A DNA stretch of 64,000 nucleotides, from the NCBI GenBank assembly GCA_034231615.1, contig CM067299.1, positions 15,792,834-15,856,833 of the forward strand, in the 5' to 3' direction. Both the position numbers and the translations under genes were made by a program. Positions 1 to 10,890 of this stretch are shown one piece after another. The stretch comes from Meghimatium bilineatum (lineage: Eukaryota > Mollusca > Gastropoda > Stylommatophora > Philomycidae). Numbering within the stretch: the stretch's first letter is position 1; each line of letters opens with the position of its first letter. The notes beneath the pieces were generated by a model, which was given only the letters and a program-made list of their open reading frames with translations, was not told the DNA's origin and ran no database searches.

Positions 1-320
1 TCTTGACAATTCGGGTGGGCTACCATTAGCCTGTGACAGCCTCTATATCTGTCTCCAGGCACGCGTAGTGGCGACTCTTCGCCCAGACGATTTTTGCTCT
101 CGTCTGACTCGCACGGGGTGTTCCACTGTCTATGAACTTGCCTCGTGTAATTGGACGTGCTGTGCCTGTGCCCATTGGGTACTGAACCGTTTCTCATCCG
201 TGAGCCTGGTTCCTTAAGGGGAAGAACTCAACAGAGGAGTTGGACCCTGGCTCTTTCGCCCTCTTAGCCGAGGTGTCGTTCACCGACATTGTGTACCCAC
301 ACGAATGATAAACTCGGCAA
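1..320. other. Unassigned GC-richer block
   Basis: This stretch is visibly richer in G and C than what follows. It may be an element fragment cut by the window edge, but I recognise no domain in any frame. Positions 321-945 are AT-rich; a 60-codon frame at 517-699 runs into a T tract and is not recognisable. Confidence 0.3.
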
Positions 321-945
321 TATTTATGTATGTTGTTTTTTTTTAAATGACGACCACCAAAATGCCAATCATTTGTTATAAGTAGCCACCTAATCGCTTT
401 TTTGTGTCGGCGACAAATAGACTACAAAAAGTTGACTGATTTAGTCTGGACGTATCGGCGCCAGTTTCTTACTGATATCGACACATAATTATTTCTAGTT
501 CTCAAAACTCTTTGATGTGACGTGGATATGTCCGAAGAAGGTAACACCTGACCTGGAGAAACTTGCAGCCAACGGGAACCAACCGAAGAAATATCCCGCC
601 CCGAAAAATGATGGGACAGATGCCAAAGTCATCAGTTTCACAAGTCAGCCTTCGTTCTCTTTTTTCTTTTTTTTTTTTAAAACTGCACGGTGCACATAAA
701 CTTCAGAATAGTGACGGTGGAGTCCTGAAGAAAAAAAATAAATGTGTAGCATTAGAAAAGCGAAATTATGTAGATAAGGAATGTTTTAAAACAAAGAACG
801 GAGATTATGTTTAGTGATGAAAGTTGAGAAATGCGGACTATGTCCTGTTAACGTTTAGGAATTTGAGAATCGTCGTACAAAAGGAAGAATAAGAGAAATA
901 GAAGAAGTAGGAGAAGAAATGTTAACTGTTATGATAAAAAATGTT

Positions 946-1646
946 ATAAAACCACCATAAGGTATAAAACAACAAGTTTAAAACCACCATGTAGTAGATA
1001 ACAATTGTAAAACCACCATGTAGTAGATAACAATTGTAAAACCACCATGTAGTAGATAACAATTGTAAAACCACCATGTAGTAGATAACAATTGTAAAAC
1101 CACCATGTAGTAGATAACAATTGTAAAACCACCATGTAGTAGATAACAATTGTAAAACCACCATGTAGTAGATAACAACACTTGTAAAACCACCATGTAG
1201 TAGATAACAATTGTAAAACCACCATGTAGTAGATAACAATTGTAAAACCACCATGTAGTAGATAACAACACTTGTAAAACCACCATGTAGTAGATAACAA
1301 TTGTAAAACCACCATGTAGTAGATAACAACACTTGTAAAACCACCATGTAGTAGATAACAACACTTGTAAAACCACCATGTAGTAGATAACAACACTTGT
1401 AAAACCACCATGTAGTAGATAACAATTGTAAAACCACTATGTGATAGATAACAACACTTGTAAAACCACCATGTAGTAGATAACAATTGTAAAACCACTA
1501 TGTGATAGATAACAACACTTGTAAAACCACCATGTAGTAGATAACAATTGTAAAACCACTATGTGATAGATAACAACACTTGTAAAACCACTATGTGATA
1601 GATAACAACACTTGTAAAACCACTATGTGATAGATAACAATAATTG
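946..1646. repeat. Minisatellite, 29/32-bp units, about 23 copies
   Basis: The unit core is AAAACCACCATGTAGTAGAT. The linker between cores is either CAATTGT (29-bp unit) or CAACACTTGT (32-bp unit). The left end is all 29-bp units, the middle is mixed, and the right end alternates and changes to CCACTATGTGATAG. Long reverse-strand frames across it are artefacts. Confidence 0.97.
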
Positions 1647-2284
1647 ATAAATAACATCAGACTGAAGTACATCTACAATATAGTATGTAAGAACTACAGT
1701 AAAACTGACATCCAACAGGCGAAACATGGAAATAGGGCGATTAGATCTGTTCATCACTGGGCACAGACACGATAAAACATGAAAACCGAAGTTTCTATCA
1801 CAAGGCCTTTATTACGAACACATTCACAACATGACACATGGCGAGTAAGAACGGCACTAAATATACATGGCGGATGGATTAAAAACGAGAAGGTTTAGTG
1901 AAAACAGAAAACAGAAAAATAAACGGAAAATGTATAAAAATGTTCTGTCATTTTTCTGTGTATTTTGTTTTATAGATATTTGGTTATTTACTGTCAATAT
2001 TTTAATCTTTGTCGAACAACATATCCTTGTTGACTATTTGCAATTCATAATTTTAAACTATACAATACTTTCTCACACTGTCTTCCTCGATCTCTTGTGC
2101 TTTTATTTTTGTTTCTGTTATAATTATTAGGTATCAGGCTTGTTCAGGCATAGTGCAGCCACATGGCCACCGACGTTCAAGGGTATGCCATTCCAGTATG
2201 TGTAAAACATTAGATTGACCTGTCAGTAAAACTACTATATATGCAGTATCTGTTTAGATAGACCAGTATACAGGGCCGTAGATA
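1647..2284. other. Unassigned AT-rich sequence
   Basis: No gene, tandem repeat or recognisable element is seen. An 87-codon frame at 1867-2130 is compositionally biased (F, L, Y) and has no recognisable motif. Confidence 0.4.
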
Positions 2285-2415
2285 GGTCTGCAGTACGAAG
2301 TTGGGATTAGTTAGTTCGTTTTTTTCTTTCGTACCGCATACAGCACATATAGTACAGGTTTTAATTCTCTATATGTTGCGGTCCGCTGCCTGTAGTTTTA
2401 GGTCTTGTATGGTCT
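2285..2415 (+). repeat. Dispersed repeat R1, copy 1 (degraded)
   Basis: Shares the order TTAGTTAGTT, CGTACCGC, CACATA, GGTTTTAATTCTC, then GTCCGCTGCCTG with copies near 8989-9074 and 16075-16165. The copy at 8989-9074 has clear ends, which defines the family. The rest of the gap to 2734 holds only a G13-class homopolymer at about 2540-2553. Confidence 0.6.
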
Positions 2416-2734
2416 TGCAATTATTAGGGCGAGGTGGATACTATAAATAAAAGATATTATCCGCCCGTTTTTTAAAATGCATTTTCTCGTTTTTTTTAAT
2501 ATTAGACTTTCATTAGCTTTTTTGCGAAAATAAAAATGGTCGGGGGGGGGGGGGTGTTTACCCGCCTTTTGGTAAATTTCTTGTATCAAAAGCCATGTTC
2601 TGATTTCTTAAGGGCGGGGAGTTGGAAAAGAGATCGAGAGAAAGTACAGAACGCATGACTTTCGTAGATCTATCAATAATATACACAAATAAGAATGACC
2701 ACCACACAGCAATAACACACACCAACATTGAATA

Positions 2735-3035
2735 CATTTTATCTATCCTTTTTATGTTCCTTCAGTGTCGAATACTACAGGTGTATACGGCAGAAATCAG
2801 AGGTCTCCAGTTTGAACGATGTGATTGATGCTACTTTGTGTAATTCCTGCATGCTGTTGAGACACAGTCATTCCCTCTATGGTGATTGGTTCTGGGATGA
2901 GTCTCTCTTGGTCTTCCTCCTTTTCTTATGCCTTCTGATACCCATTTTAATGCTTGTAGTAGCAGTCAGTTTTAATTATCCATTCTAAGCACATCTCCGA
3001 TATAGTTCCACGGTTTTCTTCTTATTGTTGTTGAA
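2735..3035 (-). pseudogene. Group A LINE 3' fragment (RT C-terminal tail)
   Basis: The reverse strand reads RGDVLRMDN, then ALKWVSEGIRKGGRPRETH, then WRPLISAVYTC, largely in one frame with scattered stops. This is the layout of the extreme C-terminus of APE-type non-LTR reverse transcriptases: G-HVLRM, then GKR-RGRPR--W, then a final W+ or A-C motif. Endonuclease and catalytic domains are absent, so it is a 5'-truncated dead copy. It lies about 100 bp from the larger group A copy in the same orientation but has a different tail sequence, so it is a separate insertion or subfamily. Confidence 0.7.
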
Positions 3036-3129
3036 AAATATTGCTGTGTGGTGTCCTCTCTTCTTGCTTGTTTTACTTGAGTTCTTCCCAACCAATGTTT
3101 AACACATTTCACAGCCATTTATTTAATAC

Positions 3130-5045
3130 ATTCATCATCATCATCAGGTGCCATGCCGGGTGGCGTAGGCGGTCATGGCTCTCCACAGCTCTCTGTCCAC
3201 AGTATTATGTATCAAAGTCGTTATTGTTTCTTTGCCGTGCCAGGTTGTCAAACTGTCTAATATTTTCTCACGTTGTCGCCCTCTGTCTCTGGTGCCTTCA
3301 ATCTTGCCTGTTGTGATTATGTTCTCTAAACCTGCCTGTCTCATGAAGTGGCCAAAAAAAAAGAAGATTGCCTTTTTCTTATATTGTTGATTAAGGTCCG
3401 TTATGCATTTAACTCTTTTAACACCTCTACATTAGTTTTTCTGGCAGTCCATGGTATTCTCAGCATTCTTCTGTAGAACCACATCTCTGCTGCCTCCAAT
3501 CTCCCACTTTCCAGTTTGTGTATTGTCCAAGACTCGCACCCATATGTTAGTATAGGGGTTATATAGCACTGCAGAACTCTCTTTCTCACCTCTAATGACA
3601 AGGTCATATTACACAGTATATTTTTCATTTTTCTGAATTTTGCCTGTCCAATTCTGCATCTTATTTCTGTTGAACTTCTTCCATCTGCTGTTATAATTGT
3701 ACCTAGATATTTGAATTGGTGGACCTGTTTTAATACTATATCATTCACTATGATCTTGCAAGGTGTGTTATTTTCTTTCTTTGAAATAACCATTACTTCT
3801 GTTTTCTTGATATTTAGGAAGCGGCCTTTCTCTTTGCTTTCTTTGACTACTACTTTAATTAAGTTTTGAAGGTCTTCCTCACTTTTTGCAATCAGAACAG
3901 TGTCATCAGCATATCTCAAATTATTTATGTTATGTCCTCCCACTGATATTCCTGGGATATCTACTATTGCACGCAATATGTTTTCACTGTATAGAGAGAA
4001 CAGGTCTGGTGCAAGCACGCATCCCTGTCTGACTCCTTGTTTTATTTGTTGAAAAGGGCCAAATTGCTTTCCTACTCTTATTGCTGCTGTTTGTTGCCAG
4101 TAAATGTTCTTGATTATTCTTAAATCCTTGCTGTCAATGTTCAGATTCTCTAGCATGTGTATAATTTCGCTATGTTTAACTTTGTCAAAAGCTTTAGTGT
4201 AGTCTATAAAACAGAGGTACAGATCTGTTTTTACCTATATAGACCTCTCTATTAGTGTTCTCAATATATAAATCGCATTGTTGGTGCCTTTGCCTTCTAC
4301 AAATCCACATTGTTCTGGACTTATTTCTGGTTTTATTTTGTTTCTCACTCTCTTCATGATGATTCTGAGCAGTATTTGGTTATTTGGCTCATGAGGCTGA
4401 TTGTACGGTGTTCTTCACATTCGGTGGTCCCTGGTTTCTTAGGTAATGCTATGAATATGGATCTCATTAAGTCATCGGGTATGTTTCCGCTGTTATATAT
4501 GTCATTCAGCAATTTTGTGATTATTTCAACTCCATAGTCATCTAAAGCTGCTAATTCTTCTAATGTGATATTGTCTGGACCTGGGGCTTTGCCATATTTC
4601 ATGTGTCTTAGTGCCTCCCTTACTTCTGCTGTGACTATTGATGGACCCTCGCCGTTATCTTGTATGTTTATTTCTGGTCTATTGTCCTCATAAAGTTCTT
4701 TGATATATTCTGACCATCTCTTTACTATGTGATCTATTCCCATTAATACCTGCCCTGTCTTAGATTTTAGACACCCTGTAACTGTTTGCGTTCTCTTTCC
4801 TGTTATCATCTCAATTTTCTTATATAGTAATGTTGTATCTTGGTTGTAATGCAATTCTATTTCTGTGCATTTCTTGTTCAGCCAGGTTTCTTTTGCTATT
4901 TTGCATTTCTCTCGTATCTCCTTATGTATTTTCTGATATTCCACTATCTTGTGTTTATTTTTCCTTCTGGTGTTCATCAATTCTAATATTCTCATCAAAT
5001 TTAATACATTACCAGCGTATAAATCAGAGGTGATCATTATTTTTG
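3130..5045 (-). pseudogene. Group A LINE, reverse transcriptase, 5'-truncated
   Basis: This is the best preserved group A copy, about 1.9 kb, read from 5045 down to 3130. In order it shows a GKAPGPDNI motif (about 4600), the LPKKPG and ISLMS fingers region, FIDYTKAFDKV carrying the first catalytic Asp (about 4190), QGVRQGCVLAP (about 4030), NNLRYADDTVLIA with the catalytic DD (about 3910), the thumb, a GCESW motif (about 3530) and a terminal RHGT. It is broken by a frameshift near 4365, an in-frame stop near 4236 and a frameshift in an A-rich run near 3355. The 3' end carries a short TGATGA repeat. The endonuclease is missing. A retrotransposon reverse transcriptase of the RTE-like, no-RNase-H type is the likely identity; the clade is not certain. 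Confidence 0.92.
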
Positions 5046-5504
5046 TGTCTGCGGGCTAGATGGACCATTAATCGTGGTGGGTGGTAACAACAATTGTTTT
5101 GTCTTAGCTCCTTCGAGTTTCAAATTTTATTTTCTGGGCTCAACAGCCTATGCATATCATCATCATCAAGTTTAGTCTCTGCAATGAAGGTTGATGCAAC
5201 AGACCTTCATCAACATCCTGTGTCGTGGTTTGGGGCACTTTGCTAGACTGTACCCTGTCCATCACATAATATTTCCCTTTCACTTGGATTTCAGCCTATC
5301 TCTTGCTTCTTTCCCCTCGACTCTATCCTCAAAGTAAGACCTTCAGCAAGTTGCCATGTCTTTAAATATGACCTAATTATTTTACTCACTTTGTTTTTCA
5401 TTTGCTTGAATAGTTTTTTTGGTTTTTTTTTCATAAGAAGTGTTGTCGAGACGTCTATGTTCGTTTTCTTCTCCTTCCATCAAGTTTTACCTATTCTTAT
5501 TTCG
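5046..5504. other. Unassigned gap
   Basis: 5140-5340 contains a T/C-rich stretch with an ATC microsatellite that could be the 3' tail of another reverse-strand LINE, but I could not fix a reading frame. Nothing else is seen. Confidence 0.3.
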
Positions 5505-5640
5505 CATATGGTTGAGTCTGTGGGTCTCACCAATGGCCCACTAGACATACCATCCATGCAACAGAAAACCTTAGTAGATGACATGCCGTTATATTGAGGT
5601 TATCTTCATATAGAAGCTTCATGGCATGTCATCTATACAG
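5505..5640 (+). repeat. Dispersed hairpin repeat R2, copy 1
   Basis: About 135 bp are shared with 11765-11905. The right half carries inverted arms, TAGATGACATGCC at about 5574 and GGCATGTCATCTA at about 5622, enclosing TTATATTGAGGTTATCTTC and AGAAGCTTCAT. Confidence 0.8.
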
Positions 5641-6704
5641 TTATGTTATTGAAATGTTTTTCATGTTTGCCTGAATACATATGTATGCACCCTCTGTGGT
5701 TGAGAGAGAGCCAGAGATGTACTGTGGAGCACTGAGGATGAGGAAACTGACATCACTGTTTTTCCTATGGCTGAGGCCCATCATAGGGGCACAGTGACTC
5801 AGGACGTGACAATCCTTTTGACTTGAACATTTGGTTGCATGCCTGAAGCAATAGAGAAGTTCGGCATAACCAGTAGTCAAGTGGTGAAGGGAAATGAGCA
5901 CAGTGAGCCCTATCTTGGCTACAATGGCTAGGAGCAGTGCACAGGTTGAAACCTACCTTCCTGGAGGTGTGATAGTTATTATCTGGCTCTGTCCCGGGGT
6001 GGGCCGAAAATCCACAGACTCCCAGCAATATAATGTCATCTAATGGCATTAGGTCAAAGGGCATGAGCCCATGGACCGCTGGATCAGCAACCAACCATCC
6101 TATTCTTATAAATATCCAAACGTCACGGGCATAAATTTATGTCCTCTAGTTGTGTGTACATTATACATGTTTCTGAGTCATACATTAATATACAACAGAA
6201 AATCTTCATAAACTAGATCATCAAATTGTTGACCCTCTATTTTAACAACTTTCAAGACTTCGGATCCCCCTCCCCCTTTTTTTTCTTATTGTTAAATTTC
6301 TCTCCAAAAAAATTACCTTTCTCCTAAAAAAAAATCTTCACAGTTAAAAAAGGGACATAATTTTATTTATAAGATTTTTAGACAAATATTTAAAATTAAA
6401 ATTAAAATTAAATGGTGTATAAGAACAATGCAGTTGGCGTTACTTTTTGCAAGTTCCCTCCTTCCCCCTTATCAACAAATCTCTAACGTTGTCGCCCCCT
6501 TCCCCGGGTAATATCCTTTATGGACATTTCCTAGATGTTGCATTAATAATTCTCATTTTGAGTTTGTCGACAGCGAGGACAAGCGAGGCCTTTATCACTG
6601 GAGATCTTCATACAACTCAACTCCCCAATAGGATAAATGGAGTATTGACAATTTCTTTTTTAGCCTTTGTTTAGATGTTAATATTACATATGCAAGATCA
6701 GAAC
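5641..6704. other. Unassigned sequence, GC-richer then low complexity
   Basis: 5650-6110 has fewer AT runs than its surroundings and a 109-codon reverse-strand frame (5765-6094) with no recognised motif. 6111-6704 is AT-rich with homopolymer runs and a short AAAATT repeat near 6395. Confidence 0.35.
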
Positions 6705-7550
6705 TAGAGACAATACACTCCAATAAATTACCAGAGTTAAAAGAGGTATTGTCCATAGTGCAAAATAGGTGTAGAATTATACTGTAATGGATTCCATCAC
6801 ACTGTGGAATAGTAGAAAATGAGAGAACTGGCCAAGGAAGGTTCTAATATGCAACAACAGGATGTACCAATCAGTTATCACCTAAAGAAATATATGATAA
6901 AGACACAACAAAAGCCTAACTTACCTTCACGGGATGACTACCACCTACTTAATAGATAAGAACATGTCATCATATTTCGACTCACAACTGGATACAATAG
7001 GCTAATCAACCATATCTATACATAATTTAAAATTGGTACATCAGCAAAGTGTACGTGTGGGCAAGCCAACCAATCTTCCGAACATATCCTTCAAGAATGT
7101 ACAAACTATGATACAATAAGGTGCACATACTGACCTTCTGATACACCTATAAATGTGAAACTAAATGGTACAAAACAAGAAATGGAAAACACTGTCCAAT
7201 TTATACAAGAAACAACACTGCAGATATAGACATTTTAAAAAAAAGTAAAGTTACTCATATCATTTATTAATGCCGTAGGGGTGTGAGATGTTAGCGATAT
7301 CACATTTCAGTGGCTCTGCAAATGAGGGCGGTAGCTATCTCCTCTCCCTCGCAGTGTTTACTTCCCGGATTAATCCGGCACCCTTTTAAGGTTGGGTCGA
7401 CCAAAAAGCCGTTGCGATCTGAAAAACATTTCCACCTCAACTGGGGAATGAACCCAGGACCACTCATATGCGAAGTCAGTACGCTAACCACTACGCTACG
7501 TGGCTCCCATATAGACATTATTAGCGAACGAAAGACGAAGAAGAAGATGT
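6705..7550 (+). pseudogene. Group C LINE 3' part: RNase H and tail, interrupted by SINE-1
   Basis: In mixed frames this matches the RNase H end of the reverse-strand copy at 43444-44376: LPELKEVLSIVQNRCRIIL, then WIPSHCGI, then LAKEGSN, the cysteine-bearing CTCGQANQSSEHILQEC and a C-terminal FIQETTLQI before the stop. Several stops and small deletions make it non-functional. The 3' untranslated end is split by a SINE-1 insertion at 7235-7508 and resumes to end in a GAAGAAG tail at about 7535-7550. The split gives the natural 3' terminus of the group C family. Confidence 0.88.
7235..7508 (-). mobile_element. SINE-1, full-length copy with target duplication
   Basis: tRNA-derived short element, about 274 bp, reverse strand. 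The head at the 7508 side has an A-box-like TAGCGTAGTGGTTAGCG and a B-box-like GGTTCATTCC; the other end is an AGTAAAGTTAC-type tail. It is flanked by a perfect 11-bp duplication ATATAGACATT at 7224-7234 and 7509-7519, inside the 3' end of a group C LINE. Confidence 0.93.
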
Positions 7551-7554
7551 TAAT

Positions 7555-7965
7555 ATTTTCCTTATGTCATTGTAAGTACTTTAGCCGTTCATATTCTCCG
7601 TTTAACTTCTGTTTCACATCAAGCATCATTTGTGATTATGTGTCTAAGATATTGATAACGTTCTAATTGTTCTAGTATCATTCCATGTCTGTTTTATCTA
7701 GTCCTGTTCCTTTACCATTTCGCTGATTATCACGGTTTCTGTTTTTTTAAATATTTATCTAGTCGATATTCTTCACGTGATTTATTGACTTCATCTATTA
7801 ATCTTTGTACTTACTTTTTACTTCCTGCTATGAATATTGTTTCATCTGCATATCGCAGATTGTTTATTAGTTTCCCACTGATCTTAAGTCCTGGCACTCC
7901 TAATGTTCTCTATACGGATGTTAATTAGACACTGTGCATATATATCTTGTAAATCAACTTTTCGA
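7555..7965 (-). pseudogene. Group A-like LINE, reverse transcriptase palm fragment
   Basis: The reverse strand from 7965 downward reads CLINIRIENI, then GLKISGKLINNLRYADETI, where YADE stands in place of the catalytic YADD. After a frame change comes LERYQYLRHIITND followed by ETEVKRRI. This is the palm and the start of the thumb of a non-LTR reverse transcriptase. The second catalytic Asp is replaced by Glu, and stops and a frameshift are present, so it is inactive. It abuts the GAAGAAG tail of the group C LINE to its left. Confidence 0.82.
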
Positions 7966-8927
7966 GTCAATAAAAGTGGCTGGCAATGCTTAAAGAGTAG
8001 AAAGACTACAAAGATTATATTTTACATAAATTCTGTAAATGTCGCTTAAAGATGACGCGTTGCGTTTAATTCTTAAGAACTTCAGGGAGACATTTGCAAA
8101 TGTATTTCTATTTAGTAGGTATATCTTATCTACCTATCTCTGTTCCTTCATCGTTGAACATGGAACATAGGACAGAAACCAGATCGCACCAGTTCCAGCG
8201 ATGTGACGAGTTATACACCTAAAAAATACATTGAATATGTTGTATAATCATTCGGTGCCAGTATGTGTCGTGTTACATATCCTTGTCAGTGTCAGTATGT
8301 GCCATGTTACATATTAGTGTCAGTATGTGCCGTGTTACTTGTCTATTACTTGTATTAATGTCCATATATTAACGTTAACATGGAGGGATGTAGGGTGGGG
8401 GGGGGGGGTGTGCTCTGGAAACGTTTTACAATGGAAGGGCTACGCTAGATAAAATTTGACATCAAACAATAAATTTTGTTAGTGTCTACAGCAATTAATT
8501 TGTTTGAATGTGCAATTTAATTATTTCTTTTAATTATAAAACATCATGCAAAAATTTAAGGGGGGGGGTGAGTGTTACATTTAGTGACATAATTAGGCAA
8601 GTGGGTCCCTTCATTCTTGATAGTCTGTGGGAAAGAAGGGAATCAAAGATTGAGAAAAGGAACTGTTTACGTAATTTATTTTACACAAAAATGTGTGTAT
8701 TACATTACGACTTTCTGTTTGTTCCCACAATATCGTGTCCCAGTGATGTTTTCTAATATTCAAACGTCATAGATAAATTTGTGCAGAATTTTACCTTTGG
8801 CAGTTGTTCATCTCGGTAGAATTTTGTTTCAATATATGAATACATTTATTTATTTTCTATTATTCTTGTACAAACTGTTACAAATCTAAATAATAATAAC
8901 TTCTTTCCTCCTTAACTCTTTGATTAT
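7966..8927. other. Unassigned gap with a small tandem repeat
   Basis: 8252-8345 holds three imperfect copies of a roughly 30-bp unit containing GTCAGTATGTGCCGTGTTAC. A G tract lies at about 8398-8408. Otherwise AT-rich with nothing recognisable. Confidence 0.5.
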
Positions 8928-9140
8928 CCGGATTAATCGGGGAAGTAAAGACTGCGAGGGAGAGGAGCTGGCTACCGCCCTCATATAGTTATTTAGTTAG
9001 TTTGTTCCCTTCGTGCCGCAAGCGACACATAGGGCAGAGGTTTTGGTTCTCCATATGATGTAGTCCGCTGCCTGCATATAGTAGAGCCACTGAAATGTGA
9101 GATTGCAAACATCACACACCCCTACTGCATTAAAGTACGC
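8928..9140 (+). mobile_element. SINE-1, head-truncated copy with nested insertion
   Basis: It retains the body (ATCCGGATTAATC, GGAAGTAAAGACTGCGAGGG, GGCTACCGCCCTCAT) and the 3' part (AGAGCC, GAAATGTGAGAT, CACACCCCTAC) of SINE-1 in forward orientation. The tRNA-like head is missing. The body is split at 8989-9074 by dispersed repeat R1. Confidence 0.88.
8989..9074 (+). mobile_element. Dispersed repeat R1, copy 2, inserted in SINE-1
   Basis: An 86-bp insert interrupts SINE-1 and is flanked by CATATAG at 8982-8988 and 9075-9081, consistent with a 7-bp target duplication. It contains CGTGCCGCAAGCGACACATA and GTCCGCTGCCTG. Related copies lie near 2285 and 16075. Confidence 0.75.
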
Positions 9141-9189
9141 TATGGTGGAACACTATAGTAATGCAAAATGATGTAAAAAGGTTACTAAA

Positions 9190-10890
9190 ACACTTACCTA
9201 GCCTATTAATAAAAATATATTTTTAAGAAAAAAAACAAAAAAACATACAATAAAACTAAACAGGACAATTCTCAACGTATCGGCTCAAATTGAACCTTTT
9301 TCAAGAGACAAACAACAGAAAACGACAAAATAAAAAAATAAATAGATGTCTATATTTCATCAAGCCCTCGTCTCCATAATAGCGCAGGGATGGCAACGCA
9401 TCTACTCAAAGTGAAAATGCGTGCATTCATTATAAACAAACCGAAAGTGGGAAATTAGAGACACTATAGATGAGTGCAAGAATAATAAAAGAAAAAGATA
9501 AGAAAAATACCCCTTTTGTCACTCTATCAGACAGGCAGGTTTTAAGAACATAGTCACAACAGGCACGACTAAAGGGAACAGAGACAGATGGGGACGTGAG
9601 AAAATATTCATGTGACAACCTAGCAAGGCTTGGAAACAACGATCCTGATAACAATACTGTGAACAGAGAACCATGGTCACCTACGCCAACAAGAATGGCA
9701 TATGACAATGATAGATGAGTAATGATGAGGTTGTGTGGTGGTGGGGTGAGTGGGTTTGGGGAAGGAAGGATAGAAGAAAAATCAACATTTGAAAACGCAT
9801 GGAATGAATGTGAAACCAAATATAGACATAAACATATATATAAAACCAAACCTAAACATACATAGAAATGTAAACACACACCAAGAGTCAAGAAATAAAC
9901 ACATAACAAGATGGACACAGATGTGTGAAGGATACCCACACAAAATGCACAGGCATGTAAATGTATCCACACACAGGAAAGGGCTCACACCAGAATAGGT
10001 ATACACATTGACACAGAATGGAGATACGTGCATTAACATAAAAAAGCGCTCACATAAATATACATATATATATGTGTATACACAAATATGAACATTCATG
10101 CACATAAACACTTTCTCGTATAAATAATAACATGAACATTCATACACATAGAAACATACACATATATTAATGTAAATATAAACGTTCGTTCACATAAAGA
10201 TAATGCTATAACAACTGCATATGTATACATACAAATGTGTGGCCCAAAGTAATTGTGTGGATACATAGAACCATGTAAAACGAAATGCATATACAAATAA
10301 CTATATATGTGTGGGCACCCATCGAAGAGATAACTGCAATAAAAACGAGGAAATCAAAATCTAAATATGTAAATGATTTAACAATAACAAAATGGCAGAG
10401 TACAAAATAATCACATATTGACATACACAAACGAAAGAAGACATAAAGGAATTATATAGAAGAACGGCAAACACAAAAATAATAATTATTCACGAAAGTG
10501 TACAAAGACAAATAATTACAAGAATCAGTGCAATACGGGAGTAGAGGGTATAAAGAAAAGGTGGGTAACTCAAACAAAACGGTGATTAATGTTCATTCCG
10601 TTTGGTTGCAAGACTCCCATATGACAAATGAGACGATATTCCAAGGACTGACGTTGCCGGTCACCGGTATAACAACGTAACAAACCGGTTACAGAGACAT
10701 CAGAGCTACCATGATGTGACGGGTTGTTAAAATGATTAGCCACTGGGGAGTCACGATGATTCGTGATATCTCTCAAATGTTCGGCGAATCTATCAGCTAA
10801 ACGTCTACCAGTCTCACCAATATACTTCATATCACAACGCTTACATATGATAGAGTATATTAAGTTACGGGACACACATGAAAAAGAATC
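9190..10890 (-). pseudogene. Penelope-like element: GIY-YIG endonuclease end and 3' region
   Basis: The reverse-strand frame at 10570-10875 gives NLIYSIICKRCDMKYIGETG, then RRLADRFAEH, and ends EYRLICHMGVLQPNGMNI. This is the GIY-YIG nuclease (here LIY...YIG) with the Cys pair and Arg/His positions typical of the C-terminal endonuclease of Penelope-like retroelements. The reverse transcriptase that should precede it is absent, so the copy is 5'-truncated. Downstream, 10569 to about 9190 is AT-rich with tetranucleotide-like ACATA repeats and ends near 9250-9310 with a GAAAAAGGTTCAATTTGAGC-type motif, the kind of terminal signature often seen in these elements. Assigning the whole 1.7 kb to one element is inference. 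Confidence 0.75.

Noticed and set aside
517..699. Short protein-like frame (KKVTPDLEKLAANGNQPKK)
   Set aside because: Composition is protein-like, but there is no recognised family, no splice context and it runs into a T tract. Left unassigned.
7310..7666. 118-codon forward frame and 72-codon reverse frame
   Set aside because: They lie within a full-length SINE-1 and its flank; the same frames recur in other SINE-1 copies.
9430..10430. Overlapping reverse-strand frames rich in C, Y, F and V
   Set aside because: They read through ACATA-type repetitive sequence downstream of the Penelope-like nuclease, overlap each other, and have no domain.
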